From NCBI GenBank assembly GCA_015056925.1, contig SVFJ01000009.1, positions 1-64,000 on the forward strand: a DNA stretch of 64,000 nucleotides. The letters run 5' to 3'. How positions within the stretch are numbered: the stretch's first letter is position 1; each line of letters opens with the position of its first letter. Position numbers and translations under genes: made by a program. The notes beneath the pieces are model-generated. The model made no database searches. It had not been told where the DNA came from and saw only the letters and a list, made by a program, of their open reading frames with translations. This document shows positions 1-9,721 of this stretch, one piece after another. This DNA is from Lachnospiraceae bacterium. GTDB lineage: Bacteria > Bacillota > Clostridia > Lachnospirales > Lachnospiraceae.

Positions 1-34
1 GGAGGTTTTCTTACTGTAAGCTAAAGCATTTTTC

Positions 35-60
35 ACCACCCGCATAGCAGGTGGTTTTTT
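35..60 (+). terminator. Intrinsic terminator of an upstream plus-strand gene outside the window
   Basis: Inverted repeat accacc(35-40)/ggtggt(50-55) followed by a T run. Confidence 0.6.
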
Positions 61-134
61 AGTATTTGGGCTCCATTTTTCGGAACTCGAAAAACTCCGT
101 CCCAAATACAGGGCCCTGCCCTAACAAAAATAAG

Positions 135-159
135 AAAAAGCTGTATCAAACAGCTTTTT
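135..159. terminator. Bidirectional intrinsic terminator
   Basis: aaaaagctgt-atcaa-acagcttttt hairpin with A and T tracts on both sides, just 3' of the SH3-domain gene. Confidence 0.7.
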
Positions 160-170
160 CTTTCGTATCC

Positions 171-1646
171 TTATATTTCAATAAATTCCATATCATTATC
201 TACTTCCAAGAAGCTCTTTGCTCTTGTACCTCTTGGCTGTGCTGATGGTCTTCTTACCTGAGTTCTCTCAGTTGTTCTGGTCTGAGTATTCTCACGTGTT
301 CTCTCCTGCGGCTTCTGTGCATCTGCTGTTGCAGCTCTCTCCACATTTCTTACACCCGGACGTGCATTGTTTGATGTAGGTCTTGGTGCCCCTGTATTCG
401 ATACCGGTCTTCTTGCCGGTGCATTTGTCTGAGCCGCTCTCTGAGGCTGTCTTGAACCTGATGAAGAATCATCATCATCGTCGTCATCGTTGTCATCCTC
501 GTCATCATCATCCTCATCATAATCGTAATCGCCTGTATATTCTCTAAGCTTTAAGAACATCAATGCAATCACAGCTATAAGCACAACAATTACAATTGCA
601 AGAATGATAATCGGTGCCATTCCTGCCCCCTTCTCCTCAGGAATAGTTGCTGTGGCTGTCTCATACACATATCTCATATATGTGCCATACTCTGAATCGT
701 ACAGATACCAGCCTTCTTCTCCATTTCTATTTGCATAGAAAATATAGAAAGCTCCATTCTTATATGCATTAATCTTCTGGTCCTGCCAGCCAAGAATCGT
801 TTCGTCAAATCCTCCCGGAACGTACGGAACCTTCGTTGTATTCATTAAAACAACTGTATCAACAGGCTCTTCCTCTTCCGGTTCAGGCTCCTGCACCTCA
901 GGTGTGGTCTCCGGCTCTACTGTAGTCTCCGGCTCCGGCTGCTGCTCAGGTACTGTAGTTCCATCAATCTGGCTCTGGGTTGTATCTGCCGATAATGCCT
1001 CAAACGTTACCAAATCAGAACGAATAAATCCTGTAATCTGCTTACTATCATAAGTAAAGGATACCTGATACCAGGTCTTACCATCTGCTGCTTTTGCTTC
1101 ACCCGTTACATTGACAATCATGCCTCTGTTCGCAGTCGCTACGATACCATACTCTGTAGAAGCACCCTTACGGATTCTTACATTATTCGTCTCTACTGTT
1201 GCCTGCTTTGTTTCAACAGGTGTTACCTGTGTCTCAGGTAAATTAGTGGTTGTAGTCGTTGTTGTGGTCGTAGGCGTTGTAGTCGTAGTGGTTGTATTAG
1301 CTGTTAATGACCCTTGACCTAAGCTTACAAGATCCGAACGAATATATCCCTGTGTGTTAGCATCTACATGCATATGATACCATTTGATTCCGTCCGTACC
1401 TGTTGCCTCACCAAAAACAGATACCACATCGCCCTGCTTCACACTTGCCAGTATTGCACTGGAAGGGTCAGCTGCTGCTCTGATATTTGCACTTGTTGCC
1501 GTTACGGTTGCCGGTGTCTCCGGAAACGCATAGCTTACGGTTCCTACTCCTAATACTACAATAAAAATAATTGCGGCTGCGATACTTGTGATTAGTCTTC
1601 TCCACATGCTGCCATTTGTTGCTGTCTGTACTCTGTAATTATTCAT
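171..1646 (-). CDS. SH3-domain membrane protein with two bacterial SH3 domains, a Thr-rich linker, a C-proximal TM helix and an acidic tail
   Basis: 491 aa ORF; N-terminal TM; two SH3b-like repeats (ANIRAAADPSSAILASVKQGDVV, NNVRIRKGASTEYGIVATANRGMIV); second TM then DYDYDEDDDDEDDNDDDDDDD. Confidence 0.75.
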   Translation of the reverse strand: MNNYRVQTATNGSMWRRLITSIAAAIIFIVVLGVGTVSYAFPETPATVTATSANIRAAADPSSAILASVKQGDVVSVFGEATGTDGIKWYHMHVDANTQGYIRSDLVSLGQGSLTANTTTTTTTPTTTTTTTTTNLPETQVTPVETKQATVETNNVRIRKGASTEYGIVATANRGMIVNVTGEAKAADGKTWYQVSFTYDSKQITGFIRSDLVTFEALSADTTQSQIDGTTVPEQQPEPETTVEPETTPEVQEPEPEEEEPVDTVVLMNTTKVPYVPGGFDETILGWQDQKINAYKNGAFYIFYANRNGEEGWYLYDSEYGTYMRYVYETATATIPEEKGAGMAPIIILAIVIVVLIAVIALMFLKLREYTGDYDYDEDDDDEDDNDDDDDDDSSSGSRQPQRAAQTNAPARRPVSNTGAPRPTSNNARPGVRNVERAATADAQKPQERTRENTQTRTTERTQVRRPSAQPRGTRAKSFLEVDNDMEFIEI

Positions 1647-1700
1647 ATTCTACTTCTCCTATGTTTCCCCTAAATATAACTCACAACCCCTATGGACGAA

Positions 1701-2972
1701 TTAAGCCTCGTCTATTGCCTTACCAATGTCGTGACGCATATATTTATTGTCAAAGTCTACCCATTCTGTTGCTGCATATGCATTTGCTCTTGCTTCCTGC
1801 AAGGTTGCTCCCTTAGCAGTCACACCAAGAACTCTTCCTCCATTGGTTACTATTTTATCACCATCAAGCTTTGTACCTGCATGGAAGCAATAGTAGCCAT
1901 CCTTACCTGTAAAATTCTCAAGTCCTCTAATCTCAAGTCCCTTGTCATATTTTACAGGATAACCGTCTGAAGCAAGCACAACACAAACTGCTGCATTATC
2001 TTCAAACTGTAAATCTACTTCATCAAGCTTTCCGTCAATACAAGCCTCCATTACCTCAATGATATCATTCTTCATACGTGGTAATACAACCTGTGCCTCC
2101 GGGTCACCAAATCTTGCATTATACTCTAATACTCTTGGTCCGTTTGGCGTAAGCATTAATCCAAAGAAAATAATTCCCTTAAACTCTCTGCCCTCTGCTG
2201 CCATGGCATCTACTGTCGCCTGATAAATGTACTTCTTACAGAATTCATCTACCTGGGCTGTATAGAACGGACTTGGTGAGAAGGTTCCCATACCACCTGT
2301 ATTCAAGCCCTGGTCTCCATCCATAGCTCTCTTATGGTCCTGTGCCGATGTCATAGTCTTGATTGTCTTACCATCTACATAAGATAATACAGATACTTCT
2401 CTACCTGTCATGAACTCCTCGATTACCATACGGTTACCTGCAGTTCCAAACGCCTTATCCATCATGATGGACTTAACGCCTTCCTTCGCTTCCTCTAATG
2501 TATTGCAGATTAATACACCCTTACCAAGCGCTAATCCGTCAGCCTTTAATACGATTGGGAATGTTGCTGTCTCCAAATAAGCAATTGCCTCATCTGGATT
2601 ATCGAAATTCTCATATGCAGCTGTAGGGATATTGTACTTCTTCATCAAATCCTTAGAAAATGCCTTAGAGCCCTCTAAGATAGCCGCATTCTTTCTTGGT
2701 CCGAATGCTCTTAAGCCTTCCTTCTCTAACTCATCAATCAAACCGCCTACCAACGGGTCATCCATTCCTACGATAGTTAAATCAATTGCATTCTCCTTAG
2801 CAAATGCAACAATCTTGTCAAATTCCATTGCACCAATCGGAACGCACTCTGCAATCTGTCCGATACCTGCATTACCAGGTGCACAATAAATCTTGTCAAC
2901 TCTTGGGCTCTTAGCCACGCTTGTTGCAATCGCGTGCTCTCTTCCGCCACTACCTACTATTAAAACCTTCAT
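1701..2972 (-). CDS. purD: Phosphoribosylamine--glycine ligase
   Basis: 423 aa; MKVLIVGSGGREHAIA and NTGGMGTFSPSPFY motifs; pur gene neighbourhood. Confidence 0.97.
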   Translation of the reverse strand: MKVLIVGSGGREHAIATSVAKSPRVDKIYCAPGNAGIGQIAECVPIGAMEFDKIVAFAKENAIDLTIVGMDDPLVGGLIDELEKEGLRAFGPRKNAAILEGSKAFSKDLMKKYNIPTAAYENFDNPDEAIAYLETATFPIVLKADGLALGKGVLICNTLEEAKEGVKSIMMDKAFGTAGNRMVIEEFMTGREVSVLSYVDGKTIKTMTSAQDHKRAMDGDQGLNTGGMGTFSPSPFYTAQVDEFCKKYIYQATVDAMAAEGREFKGIIFFGLMLTPNGPRVLEYNARFGDPEAQVVLPRMKNDIIEVMEACIDGKLDEVDLQFEDNAAVCVVLASDGYPVKYDKGLEIRGLENFTGKDGYYCFHAGTKLDGDKIVTNGGRVLGVTAKGATLQEARANAYAATEWVDFDNKYMRHDIGKAIDEA

Positions 2973-2983
2973 GTAATCTACTC

Positions 2984-3577
2984 CTATAATGTTCCATTTG
3001 CAATCATATTAATTGCCTGTGGTAAAATCTTCCACTCAGCCTGCTCCATAACTCTCTGCTGCAAAGTCTTGGCATCATCACCGGATAATACCTCTACTGC
3101 CTTCTGTAAAATAATCGGACCTGTATCAGTTCCCTCATCTACAAAATGTACAGTAGCACCGGTTACCTTAACGCCTCTCTCTAAAGCAGCCTCATGTACT
3201 CTCAAACCATAGTAGCCTGTTCCGCAGAAAGACGGAATAAGAGATGGGTGAATGTTAATAATCTTACCCTTGTACTCCTGAATCATCTTCTCAGGCAATA
3301 CTACCAAGAAGCCTGCAAGAACTACTAAATCAGCCTCTGATTCTTTCACAGCCGCAAGCAATGCTTCATTAAATAACTCTCTTGTCTCATAATCCTTAGG
3401 AGATACTGCTACTGCATCCACTCCCTTGCTCTTTGCTCTCTCGAGCGCAAAAGCATTCTTATTATTACTGATTACTCTGACAATCTTTGTATTTGTAATG
3501 GTTCCTGCATCAATGGCATCCATAATCGCCTGAAGATTCGTACCGCCGCCTGACACACATACACATATCTTTAGCAT
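2984..3577 (-). CDS. purN: Phosphoribosylglycinamide formyltransferase
   Basis: 197 aa; CVSGGGTNLQAIMDAI, NIHPSLIPSFCGTGYYG and HFVDEGTDTGPII motifs. Confidence 0.97.
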   Translation of the reverse strand: MLKICVCVSGGGTNLQAIMDAIDAGTITNTKIVRVISNNKNAFALERAKSKGVDAVAVSPKDYETRELFNEALLAAVKESEADLVVLAGFLVVLPEKMIQEYKGKIINIHPSLIPSFCGTGYYGLRVHEAALERGVKVTGATVHFVDEGTDTGPIILQKAVEVLSGDDAKTLQQRVMEQAEWKILPQAINMIANGTL

Positions 3578-4596
3578 AAAGTTACTCCCTTATCGCCTGC
3601 CTTAATCTCACCGATTACATATGGTGTATCTCCGGCAGCCTTAATAGCTTCCATTGTCTTATCTACATCAGCAGGGTCTACTGCAACAATCATACCAATA
3701 CCCATGTTGAAGGTATTGTACATCATATCCTCTGCAATATTTCCCTTCTTCTGCATTAACTTGAAGATAGCAGGTACTTCGTAGCTGTCCTTCTTCACGA
3801 TAGCATGCATTCCTTCAGGAAGCATTCTCGGAACGTTCTCCTGGAAACCGCCGCCTGTAATATGGCTGCATGCTCTTACACGAACGCCTGCTTCCTTAAT
3901 GCTCTTAAGAGCCTTAACGTAAATTCTTGTAGGAGCAAGTAATGTCTCTCCCAAAGTCTTACCTAACTCATCATAATATGTATTCAAGCTCTCTGTGGTC
4001 ATCTCGAATACCTTTCTTACAAGTGAGAAACCGTTACTGTGAACACCGCTTGATGCCATACCGATTAATACGTCACCAGCCTTTAAATCCTTACCTGTAA
4101 TTAAATCCTTCTCGTCTGCAACACCTACAGCGAAACCAGCTAAATCATAATCATCCTCAGGCATTAATCCCGGATGCTCTGCTGTCTCACCACCAACTAA
4201 TGCAGCGCCGGACTGCTTACAGCCCTCAGCTACACCTGCAACGATAGTTGCAATCTTCTCTGGATAGTTCTTACCACATGCAATGTAATCCAAGAAGAAC
4301 AATGGCTCTCCGCCTGCACATGCAACATCATTTACACACATAGCAACACAGTCAATACCGATTGTGTCATGCTTATCCATAAGGAAAGCAAGCTTAACCT
4401 TTGTACCACATCCGTCAGTACCTGATAAAAGGATAGGATTCTCCATCTCCTTAATCTTTGCAAGAGAGAAAGCACCTGAGAATCCACCGATACCACCAAG
4501 TACCTCAGGTCTCATAGTCTCCTTAACATGCTTCTTCATAAGCTCTACCGACTTATATCCGGCTTCAATATCCACACCTGCGTTCTTATAATCCAT
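3571..4596 (-). CDS. purM: Phosphoribosylformylglycinamidine cyclo-ligase
   Basis: 341 aa; MDYKNAGVDIEAGYKSVELMK and LLSGTDGCGTKVKLAF motifs; overlaps purN start. Confidence 0.97.
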   Translation of the reverse strand: MDYKNAGVDIEAGYKSVELMKKHVKETMRPEVLGGIGGFSGAFSLAKIKEMENPILLSGTDGCGTKVKLAFLMDKHDTIGIDCVAMCVNDVACAGGEPLFFLDYIACGKNYPEKIATIVAGVAEGCKQSGAALVGGETAEHPGLMPEDDYDLAGFAVGVADEKDLITGKDLKAGDVLIGMASSGVHSNGFSLVRKVFEMTTESLNTYYDELGKTLGETLLAPTRIYVKALKSIKEAGVRVRACSHITGGGFQENVPRMLPEGMHAIVKKDSYEVPAIFKLMQKKGNIAEDMMYNTFNMGIGMIVAVDPADVDKTMEAIKAAGDTPYVIGEIKAGDKGVTLC

Positions 4597-4732
4597 AATT
4601 ATCCTCCATTCATCACATCGAATTCACCGATGCGAATTTAATCAACAACGTAATGTAAATTGCGCCGCCAAAGCGTCAAAAAGTAACACTTACATCTGCT
4701 TTGGCATGTGCATCTTATTTATATACGGAAAA

Positions 4733-5242
4733 TTACTTTTCCATGTACTTCTTATAGCCTACTTCCTGTAATCTTGCATCCTTAGCAACTACCTGGTCCT
4801 TAAGAGATGCTGAATATGCCTTAAGCTTATCCAATAAAGCTGCATCTGATGTTGCAAGAATCTTTGCCGCAAGGATACCTGCATTTGCTCCACCATTAAT
4901 CGCAACCGTTGCAACAGGAATACCTGAAGGCATCTGTACGATAGAATAAAGAGAATCTCTACCACCAAGTGATGTTGTATGCATCGGAATTCCGATAACC
5001 GGCATTGGGAAAATAGCTGCACACATACCCGGTAAATGCGCTGCCATACCTGCACCTGCAATAATTACCTTAAATCCTTTGCTCTCTGCGCTCTTTGCAT
5101 ACTCAAAGAATACATCCGGCTCTCTATGAGCTGAAATAATTGTCATCTCATAGGATACTCCTAACTCATCTAAAATCTCGGCTGCCTTAGCCATAACAGG
5201 CATATCTGAATCCGAGCCCATTACAATACCAACTTGTGCCAT
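4733..5242 (-). CDS. purE: 5-(carboxyamino)imidazole ribonucleotide mutase
   Basis: MAQVGIVMGSDSDMPVMAKA and ISAHREPD motifs. The internal Met at 5242 fits the family better than the ORF-track start at 5299. Confidence 0.95.
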   Translation of the reverse strand: MAQVGIVMGSDSDMPVMAKAAEILDELGVSYEMTIISAHREPDVFFEYAKSAESKGFKVIIAGAGMAAHLPGMCAAIFPMPVIGIPMHTTSLGGRDSLYSIVQMPSGIPVATVAINGGANAGILAAKILATSDAALLDKLKAYSASLKDQVVAKDARLQEVGYKKYMEK

Positions 5243-5445
5243 AAATATCCTCCTAAAATCTAAATAATCACAGTAAATATCCAGCCGCTTACTCAGCAAA
5301 GTAACTCTAAATATTCACCAAAATCTCCTTTTCATGCCTCTTTTGGACATAATACAAGGAATTCTATCCTAACATATCTATAGTGTACAAATTTCATTCG
5401 ATTACGTCAACTCAAAACTTTCGTTTTTCGACTTAAATTTACACT

Positions 5446-7518
5446 TTATTTGCCTGTAGCGGCATCAAAAGGCGCATTCAATTCCTCGCAGCCCTCTAAT
5501 ACAAATCTGCCCTCTATAATAATCGGGTAAGAATTACCGCTATTATCATAAGCAATAATGGAACCAAGCTCATCATAAGGAATCGTGATATCCGTATGAC
5601 ATCCAAAATATGCCTTTGCAGGGTCAGTCTTTCTAAGAATTGATACCGAATTATCCTTTGCTACGATTTCCTTACCATTCTCATTGTACATCTTCACTTC
5701 TTCACTTCTCGAATAACAGGTATCACCTACTGCAAAATGAGGTCCTGTCTTCTCTGCAATCAGAATCGGCAAGCGGCTTCCGATATCATACTTCTTAGCT
5801 GCCATATAGGCTGTCGTATTGGTACCGATGGCAAACTCTCCGATAGGAAGTGAATCATAGTTAAAGAGAACATTAGACTTCAAATACTCTTTATTCTCCT
5901 CCTCCTTCTCAAAGTTTGTACAGGTGTACTCTGTAATCTTACCGTCCACAAAATCCATTTCCAAATTCAGATATTCCAGTTCATTTAAAAATACACGGCT
6001 TACATGAAGCTTACCTTCTGTTCCCTCAAGAACAGGAGAAGTAAACACCTCACCTACAGGAATATTCACATCTGCCACACAGTTCTCGAAAATAGTCTCC
6101 TCCTTAGGATTCTGTAAAGGATACAGCTGAATACGAAGGTCTGTTTTATTACCATTCATACCCTTGATTTCCACATAATTTGCCTTATCCAGCGTATCAA
6201 TAATGATTGCCTGCATTCTCTCATAGGTCTTATAATCCAATGTGTTAATTTTCACTGTCTCATCAAAGATTTCCTCAAACTTATCTCCAATCTCAGGTAC
6301 CGGGAATGCAATAATCGTAAAACTTCTTTCTTCGCCATTGATATACTCATATACAATACCTGTAGAAGCTCCTGTATACTCAGAGGATAGCTTCTTCTGC
6401 TCATCACTGAGTGCACAAGCCTCCGGCTTTGACACCGGTGCAAACGGAATCTCTCCAAACACCTCTAATACCGCCGGTCCTGCATGCTTTGCCGCAACCT
6501 CTTTATTCTCCTCATAAGCCTGACGAAGCACCTCAAGTCTTCTCTGCACCAGCTTCTTATCCAAGAACAATGCGATATCATCCTTGTGGTCATACTCAAA
6601 CTGCTTATTGGCAATGGCACCATAGTAACCAATCTTGAAGTTGCCCTTTTTATGGAAAATACTTGCCGCAGCTCTATAAATGGTAGGCTTTAAGCCCATC
6701 TTCTCAAAATTAGCAATGGCAAACTTCATCATCCTCTCAAAGCCTGCAACATAGCGCACATCTACAGTCTCCTTCAAGTGAAGAGGCTTCTTATCCTTCA
6801 CAAAGCCGATACGATACCCCTCCGTATAGGTATCTGCCATCATCTGCACTCTTTCCTCCGGCAGAGAATTCAGATACGTTGCCATCTTCTCGATGTCCTC
6901 TGAAATATACTCACCATACTGATACAAATAGCGTAAATCTGTTAAATCATTGTCCATAATGACTCTGACTGCAAAATCCTCTGTAGCATCCACCTGTGTC
7001 TTTACTCTCCAAGCCGCTGCCGGTTCTGAATAATCACTTACAAACCAATACAGACTCTCCTGAAGCTCCTTACTATCAGGTGCTTCCTGTCCCTCTGCAT
7101 AAGCATAAGAAAATGCTCCATACACTTCCAATAAAAGCTCCATACGAATCAAAAGTTCTTCTAATAATCCCTCAAATGAAAAAGGAATCATAGCACGAAG
7201 CTCTGTCATTAAAAACGCTAACAAACGTCCCATATCCAAGCCAAACCGCGCTACAGCATACGCCGGATTTGCATAGCTTCGCTCATAATTTTCTCCCAAA
7301 ATATCCTCATAAATCTTATGATTAAATGCTCTTAACTCGTCAAGCTCTGCTGTCTTCATCCAGCCTGACTGCACCTTATCATAAGCCTCTGTCATCATGC
7401 ACACAAAATTAGCAGCCTGCTTAAAGTAATCACTAAACTTCTCTGCAACCTCCTGCTCACGAACCATGTCATGGATTCTCTCCATGGCCAATTCAAATCT
7501 TTCTTCCAATAAACTCAT
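5446..7518 (-). CDS. M29-like leucyl aminopeptidase
   Basis: 690 aa; C-terminal part resembles M29 thermophilic-type aminopeptidases (MNGNKTDLRIQL, FTSPVLEGTEGKLHVSRVFLNELEY, IGEFAIGTNTTAY). Confidence 0.65.
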   Translation of the reverse strand: MSLLEERFELAMERIHDMVREQEVAEKFSDYFKQAANFVCMMTEAYDKVQSGWMKTAELDELRAFNHKIYEDILGENYERSYANPAYAVARFGLDMGRLLAFLMTELRAMIPFSFEGLLEELLIRMELLLEVYGAFSYAYAEGQEAPDSKELQESLYWFVSDYSEPAAAWRVKTQVDATEDFAVRVIMDNDLTDLRYLYQYGEYISEDIEKMATYLNSLPEERVQMMADTYTEGYRIGFVKDKKPLHLKETVDVRYVAGFERMMKFAIANFEKMGLKPTIYRAAASIFHKKGNFKIGYYGAIANKQFEYDHKDDIALFLDKKLVQRRLEVLRQAYEENKEVAAKHAGPAVLEVFGEIPFAPVSKPEACALSDEQKKLSSEYTGASTGIVYEYINGEERSFTIIAFPVPEIGDKFEEIFDETVKINTLDYKTYERMQAIIIDTLDKANYVEIKGMNGNKTDLRIQLYPLQNPKEETIFENCVADVNIPVGEVFTSPVLEGTEGKLHVSRVFLNELEYLNLEMDFVDGKITEYTCTNFEKEEENKEYLKSNVLFNYDSLPIGEFAIGTNTTAYMAAKKYDIGSRLPILIAEKTGPHFAVGDTCYSRSEEVKMYNENGKEIVAKDNSVSILRKTDPAKAYFGCHTDITIPYDELGSIIAYDNSGNSYPIIIEGRFVLEGCEELNAPFDAATGK

Positions 7519-7552
7519 CTATTCTGTCCTTACCTTTCCAAAGCACTGTCTC

Positions 7553-7918
7553 CTAAATACTAAGTCCCATATACAAAATAAAACCACCAAGCACCAGTGC
7601 CACTATATTCAATGTAATTCCCGATACCGGAAACAATTTAAAAATATCCTTTTCCATGCATGCCATAATGCCACATACCATACCTGCAATTGCCATACAT
7701 ATACTAAGTATAACCGCAACGGCGTATTGTAACGGTGCTGCTCCCTGATTCTGAAATGTCAGGTAAATCGCAAGAATCAAAGACCCTAATGCTATCACAC
7801 CCAATATAAATGCTGCAATTCCCTTAATCGGATTCTTCCTGTTAGTAAATTTATACCCTGCTCTACGACTCATCCTTAACCTCACATAAAGGATGGACAC
7901 TTCCATGGAAATGCCCAT
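7553..7918 (-). CDS. Small multi-TM membrane protein (DUF6142-like)
   Basis: 121 aa, three hydrophobic segments after a basic N-terminus (SRRAGYKFTNRKNPIKGIAAF). Confidence 0.55.
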   Translation of the reverse strand: MGISMEVSILYVRLRMSRRAGYKFTNRKNPIKGIAAFILGVIALGSLILAIYLTFQNQGAAPLQYAVAVILSICMAIAGMVCGIMACMEKDIFKLFPVSGITLNIVALVLGGFILYMGLSI

Positions 7919-7927
7919 CCTCTACTC

Positions 7928-8080
7928 TTAAAATAAAATCTTTGACCTGTTTGCCAATAATCTTGCGCCATTAATAACCATTAATACACCGGCTGCAACA
8001 CCTACTACAATTGACACAATACCTACTACAATTGAAAGTGCGCCGCTTCGTCCCATTGACTTATATAATCTCTCTTCCAT
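7928..8080 (-). CDS. 50-aa Gly-rich single-pass membrane protein
   Basis: Below the ORF-track cutoff. Translated by hand: MEERLYKSMGRSGALSIVVGIVSIVVGVAAGVLMVINGARLLANRSKILF*. Confidence 0.6.
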   Translation of the reverse strand: MEERLYKSMGRSGALSIVVGIVSIVVGVAAGVLMVINGARLLANRSKILF

Positions 8081-8096
8081 GTAGTCACCTCATTCA

Positions 8097-8777
8097 TTAT
8101 TTTGCACCATACTGTGCGTAATAAGCATCTATCGCTTCCTTCATCTTATCGTCAATTACAATCTTACCCTGACATTCCTTATTATATAAGTGCTCTACAA
8201 CCTCTTCCATGGTAACGATTGCACGTGCATCAAAGCCGTATGTTTCCTTAATCTCATCTAATGCACTCTTAACTCCGCCAAGTCCTACTTCCATACGATT
8301 TAACGAAACCATAAGTCCTACGATTTCAACATCAGCAGCGCCCTTTACCTTTGGAACAGTCTCTTCCATAGACTTACCTGATGTTGTAACATCCTCAATC
8401 ATAACAACTCTGTCGCCATCCTTTAATGTACTGCCAAGGAAGCTTCCCTTATCTGCGCCATGGTCCTTCTCTTCCTTACGGTCTGAGCAGTAACGAATCT
8501 CCTTACCATATAACTGGCTGTAAGCAACTGCTGTTACAACGCTAATCGGAATACCCTTGTATGCCGGTCCGAATAACACATCAAAATCATCACCATAATT
8601 GTCATGAATTGCCTTGGCATAATACTCGCCAAGTCTCATAAGCTGGCTTCCTGTTACATAAGCACCTGCATTCATAAAGAAAGGTGACTTACGTCCACTC
8701 TTTAATGTAAATTCGCCAAACTTGAGTACATCACTCTCAACCATAAACTCAATAAACTCGCTCTTGTAAGCTTCCAT
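8097..8777 (-). CDS. pyrE: Orotate phosphoribosyltransferase
   Basis: 226 aa; FTLKSGRKSPFFMNAGAY and VVMIEDVTTSGKSMEETV PRPP motif. Confidence 0.96.
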   Translation of the reverse strand: MEAYKSEFIEFMVESDVLKFGEFTLKSGRKSPFFMNAGAYVTGSQLMRLGEYYAKAIHDNYGDDFDVLFGPAYKGIPISVVTAVAYSQLYGKEIRYCSDRKEEKDHGADKGSFLGSTLKDGDRVVMIEDVTTSGKSMEETVPKVKGAADVEIVGLMVSLNRMEVGLGGVKSALDEIKETYGFDARAIVTMEEVVEHLYNKECQGKIVIDDKMKEAIDAYYAQYGAK

Positions 8778-8786
8778 TGTTATAAT

Positions 8787-8856
8787 CCTCCTTGTTTTTC
8801 CGAAGGAAAAATGCCAACTCTGCTTGCAGAGTTTTTCGCTCTATGCAGGCAGAGGA
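8787..8856 (-). repeat. Repeated 5'-UTR hairpin element, copy A (upstream of pyrE)
   Basis: cctccttgtttttccgaaggaaaaatgccaactctgcttgcagagtttttcgct...gcaggcagagga closely matches 23114-23197; perfect AACTCTGC-tt-GCAGAGTT stem at 8816-8833. Confidence 0.8.
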
Positions 8857-8973
8857 TTTGACCTCCTATATTAACGGCTCTACGCCTTTTAGACATTTGT
8901 ATACATCTTGTATCCTATCATAAATGATTGGACTTTTCAACTATTTCGGGTGGTGTTGAGTATGCATCGCAAA

Positions 8974-9147
8974 TCAATCCTTCTTTATCGAATACTTCTC
9001 TCTAAAAGCTTCATAATCCGCTTTTGCAATTTTGTACTGTTCCTCTGCTTGCTCCTCGCTCATAGAATACCCCAACTCCTGTATCTTACCTTGCAATGCA
9101 TCCGACATAATTCTTCTTAGATACTCTTTTTGTTCATAATTAGCCAT
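8974..9147 (-). CDS. 57-aa charged small protein of unknown function
   Basis: Hand translation: MANYEQKEYLRRIMSDALQGKIQELGYSMSEEQAEEQYKIAKADYEAFREKYSIKKD*; directly downstream of the HTH gene. Confidence 0.55.
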   Translation of the reverse strand: MANYEQKEYLRRIMSDALQGKIQELGYSMSEEQAEEQYKIAKADYEAFREKYSIKKD

Positions 9148-9164
9148 AACTAGTGAGTCTCTTA

Positions 9165-9524
9165 TTACACTCCTAAATATTCAAATCTATCAATTCTGGC
9201 TTCCATCTCTTCCAATGTTATTTTGCCAAAGATATAGGAATCTAAAACCTCCAAAAACAATTCATCCGGACCATTTGTAGCACTTAGCATAATAGCCATA
9301 GCATTTTCTACGCTCCTTCTTCTTGCATCACATGCCTCTACATAACTCTGACTGATAATCATTCCTTTATATTGCAAAATAGTTCTCATCATATTGATAA
9401 CATATGCTGGAGGATTTCTTCTTTCCTGCTCCCAATCTTTCAAAGTAGAAAGCGGAACATCAAACATTTTGGCAAATTTACTCTGACTTAATCCTGTTTG
9501 CAAACGCAATTCTCTTACTTCCAT
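9165..9524 (-). CDS. Helix-turn-helix DNA-binding protein (XRE/antitoxin-like)
   Basis: MEVRELRLQTGLSQSKFAKMFDVPLSTLKDWEQERRNPP HTH; ggaggt SD before the internal Met at 9524. Confidence 0.8.
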   Translation of the reverse strand: MEVRELRLQTGLSQSKFAKMFDVPLSTLKDWEQERRNPPAYVINMMRTILQYKGMIISQSYVEACDARRRSVENAMAIMLSATNGPDELFLEVLDSYIFGKITLEEMEARIDRFEYLGV

Positions 9525-9721
9525 GATATTACCTCCACTTAATTCTCTATATACAGTATACGGCATTGCCTACCATTGTACAAGATTTATCCACAAACTA
9601 TCTTTTCTAAAAATGCACAAAGTATTACTTTTTTCAAATACTTTGTGCGTTTTTCAAAATACCAATCACAAAACCCATGCACCTGCATCCACAAGCACAT
9701 GGGTTCTCACTTCATTTTATA

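Noticed and set aside
1111-1317. Plus-strand ORF with a poly-Val run
   Set aside because: Antisense of the poly-Thr linker of the SH3 protein; low-complexity artefact.
4667-4705. gccaaagc...gctttggc inverted repeat between purE and purM, considered as a riboswitch
   Set aside because: Only an 8-bp stem with a 23-nt loop and no T tract; does not match any purine or other riboswitch consensus I can recognise.
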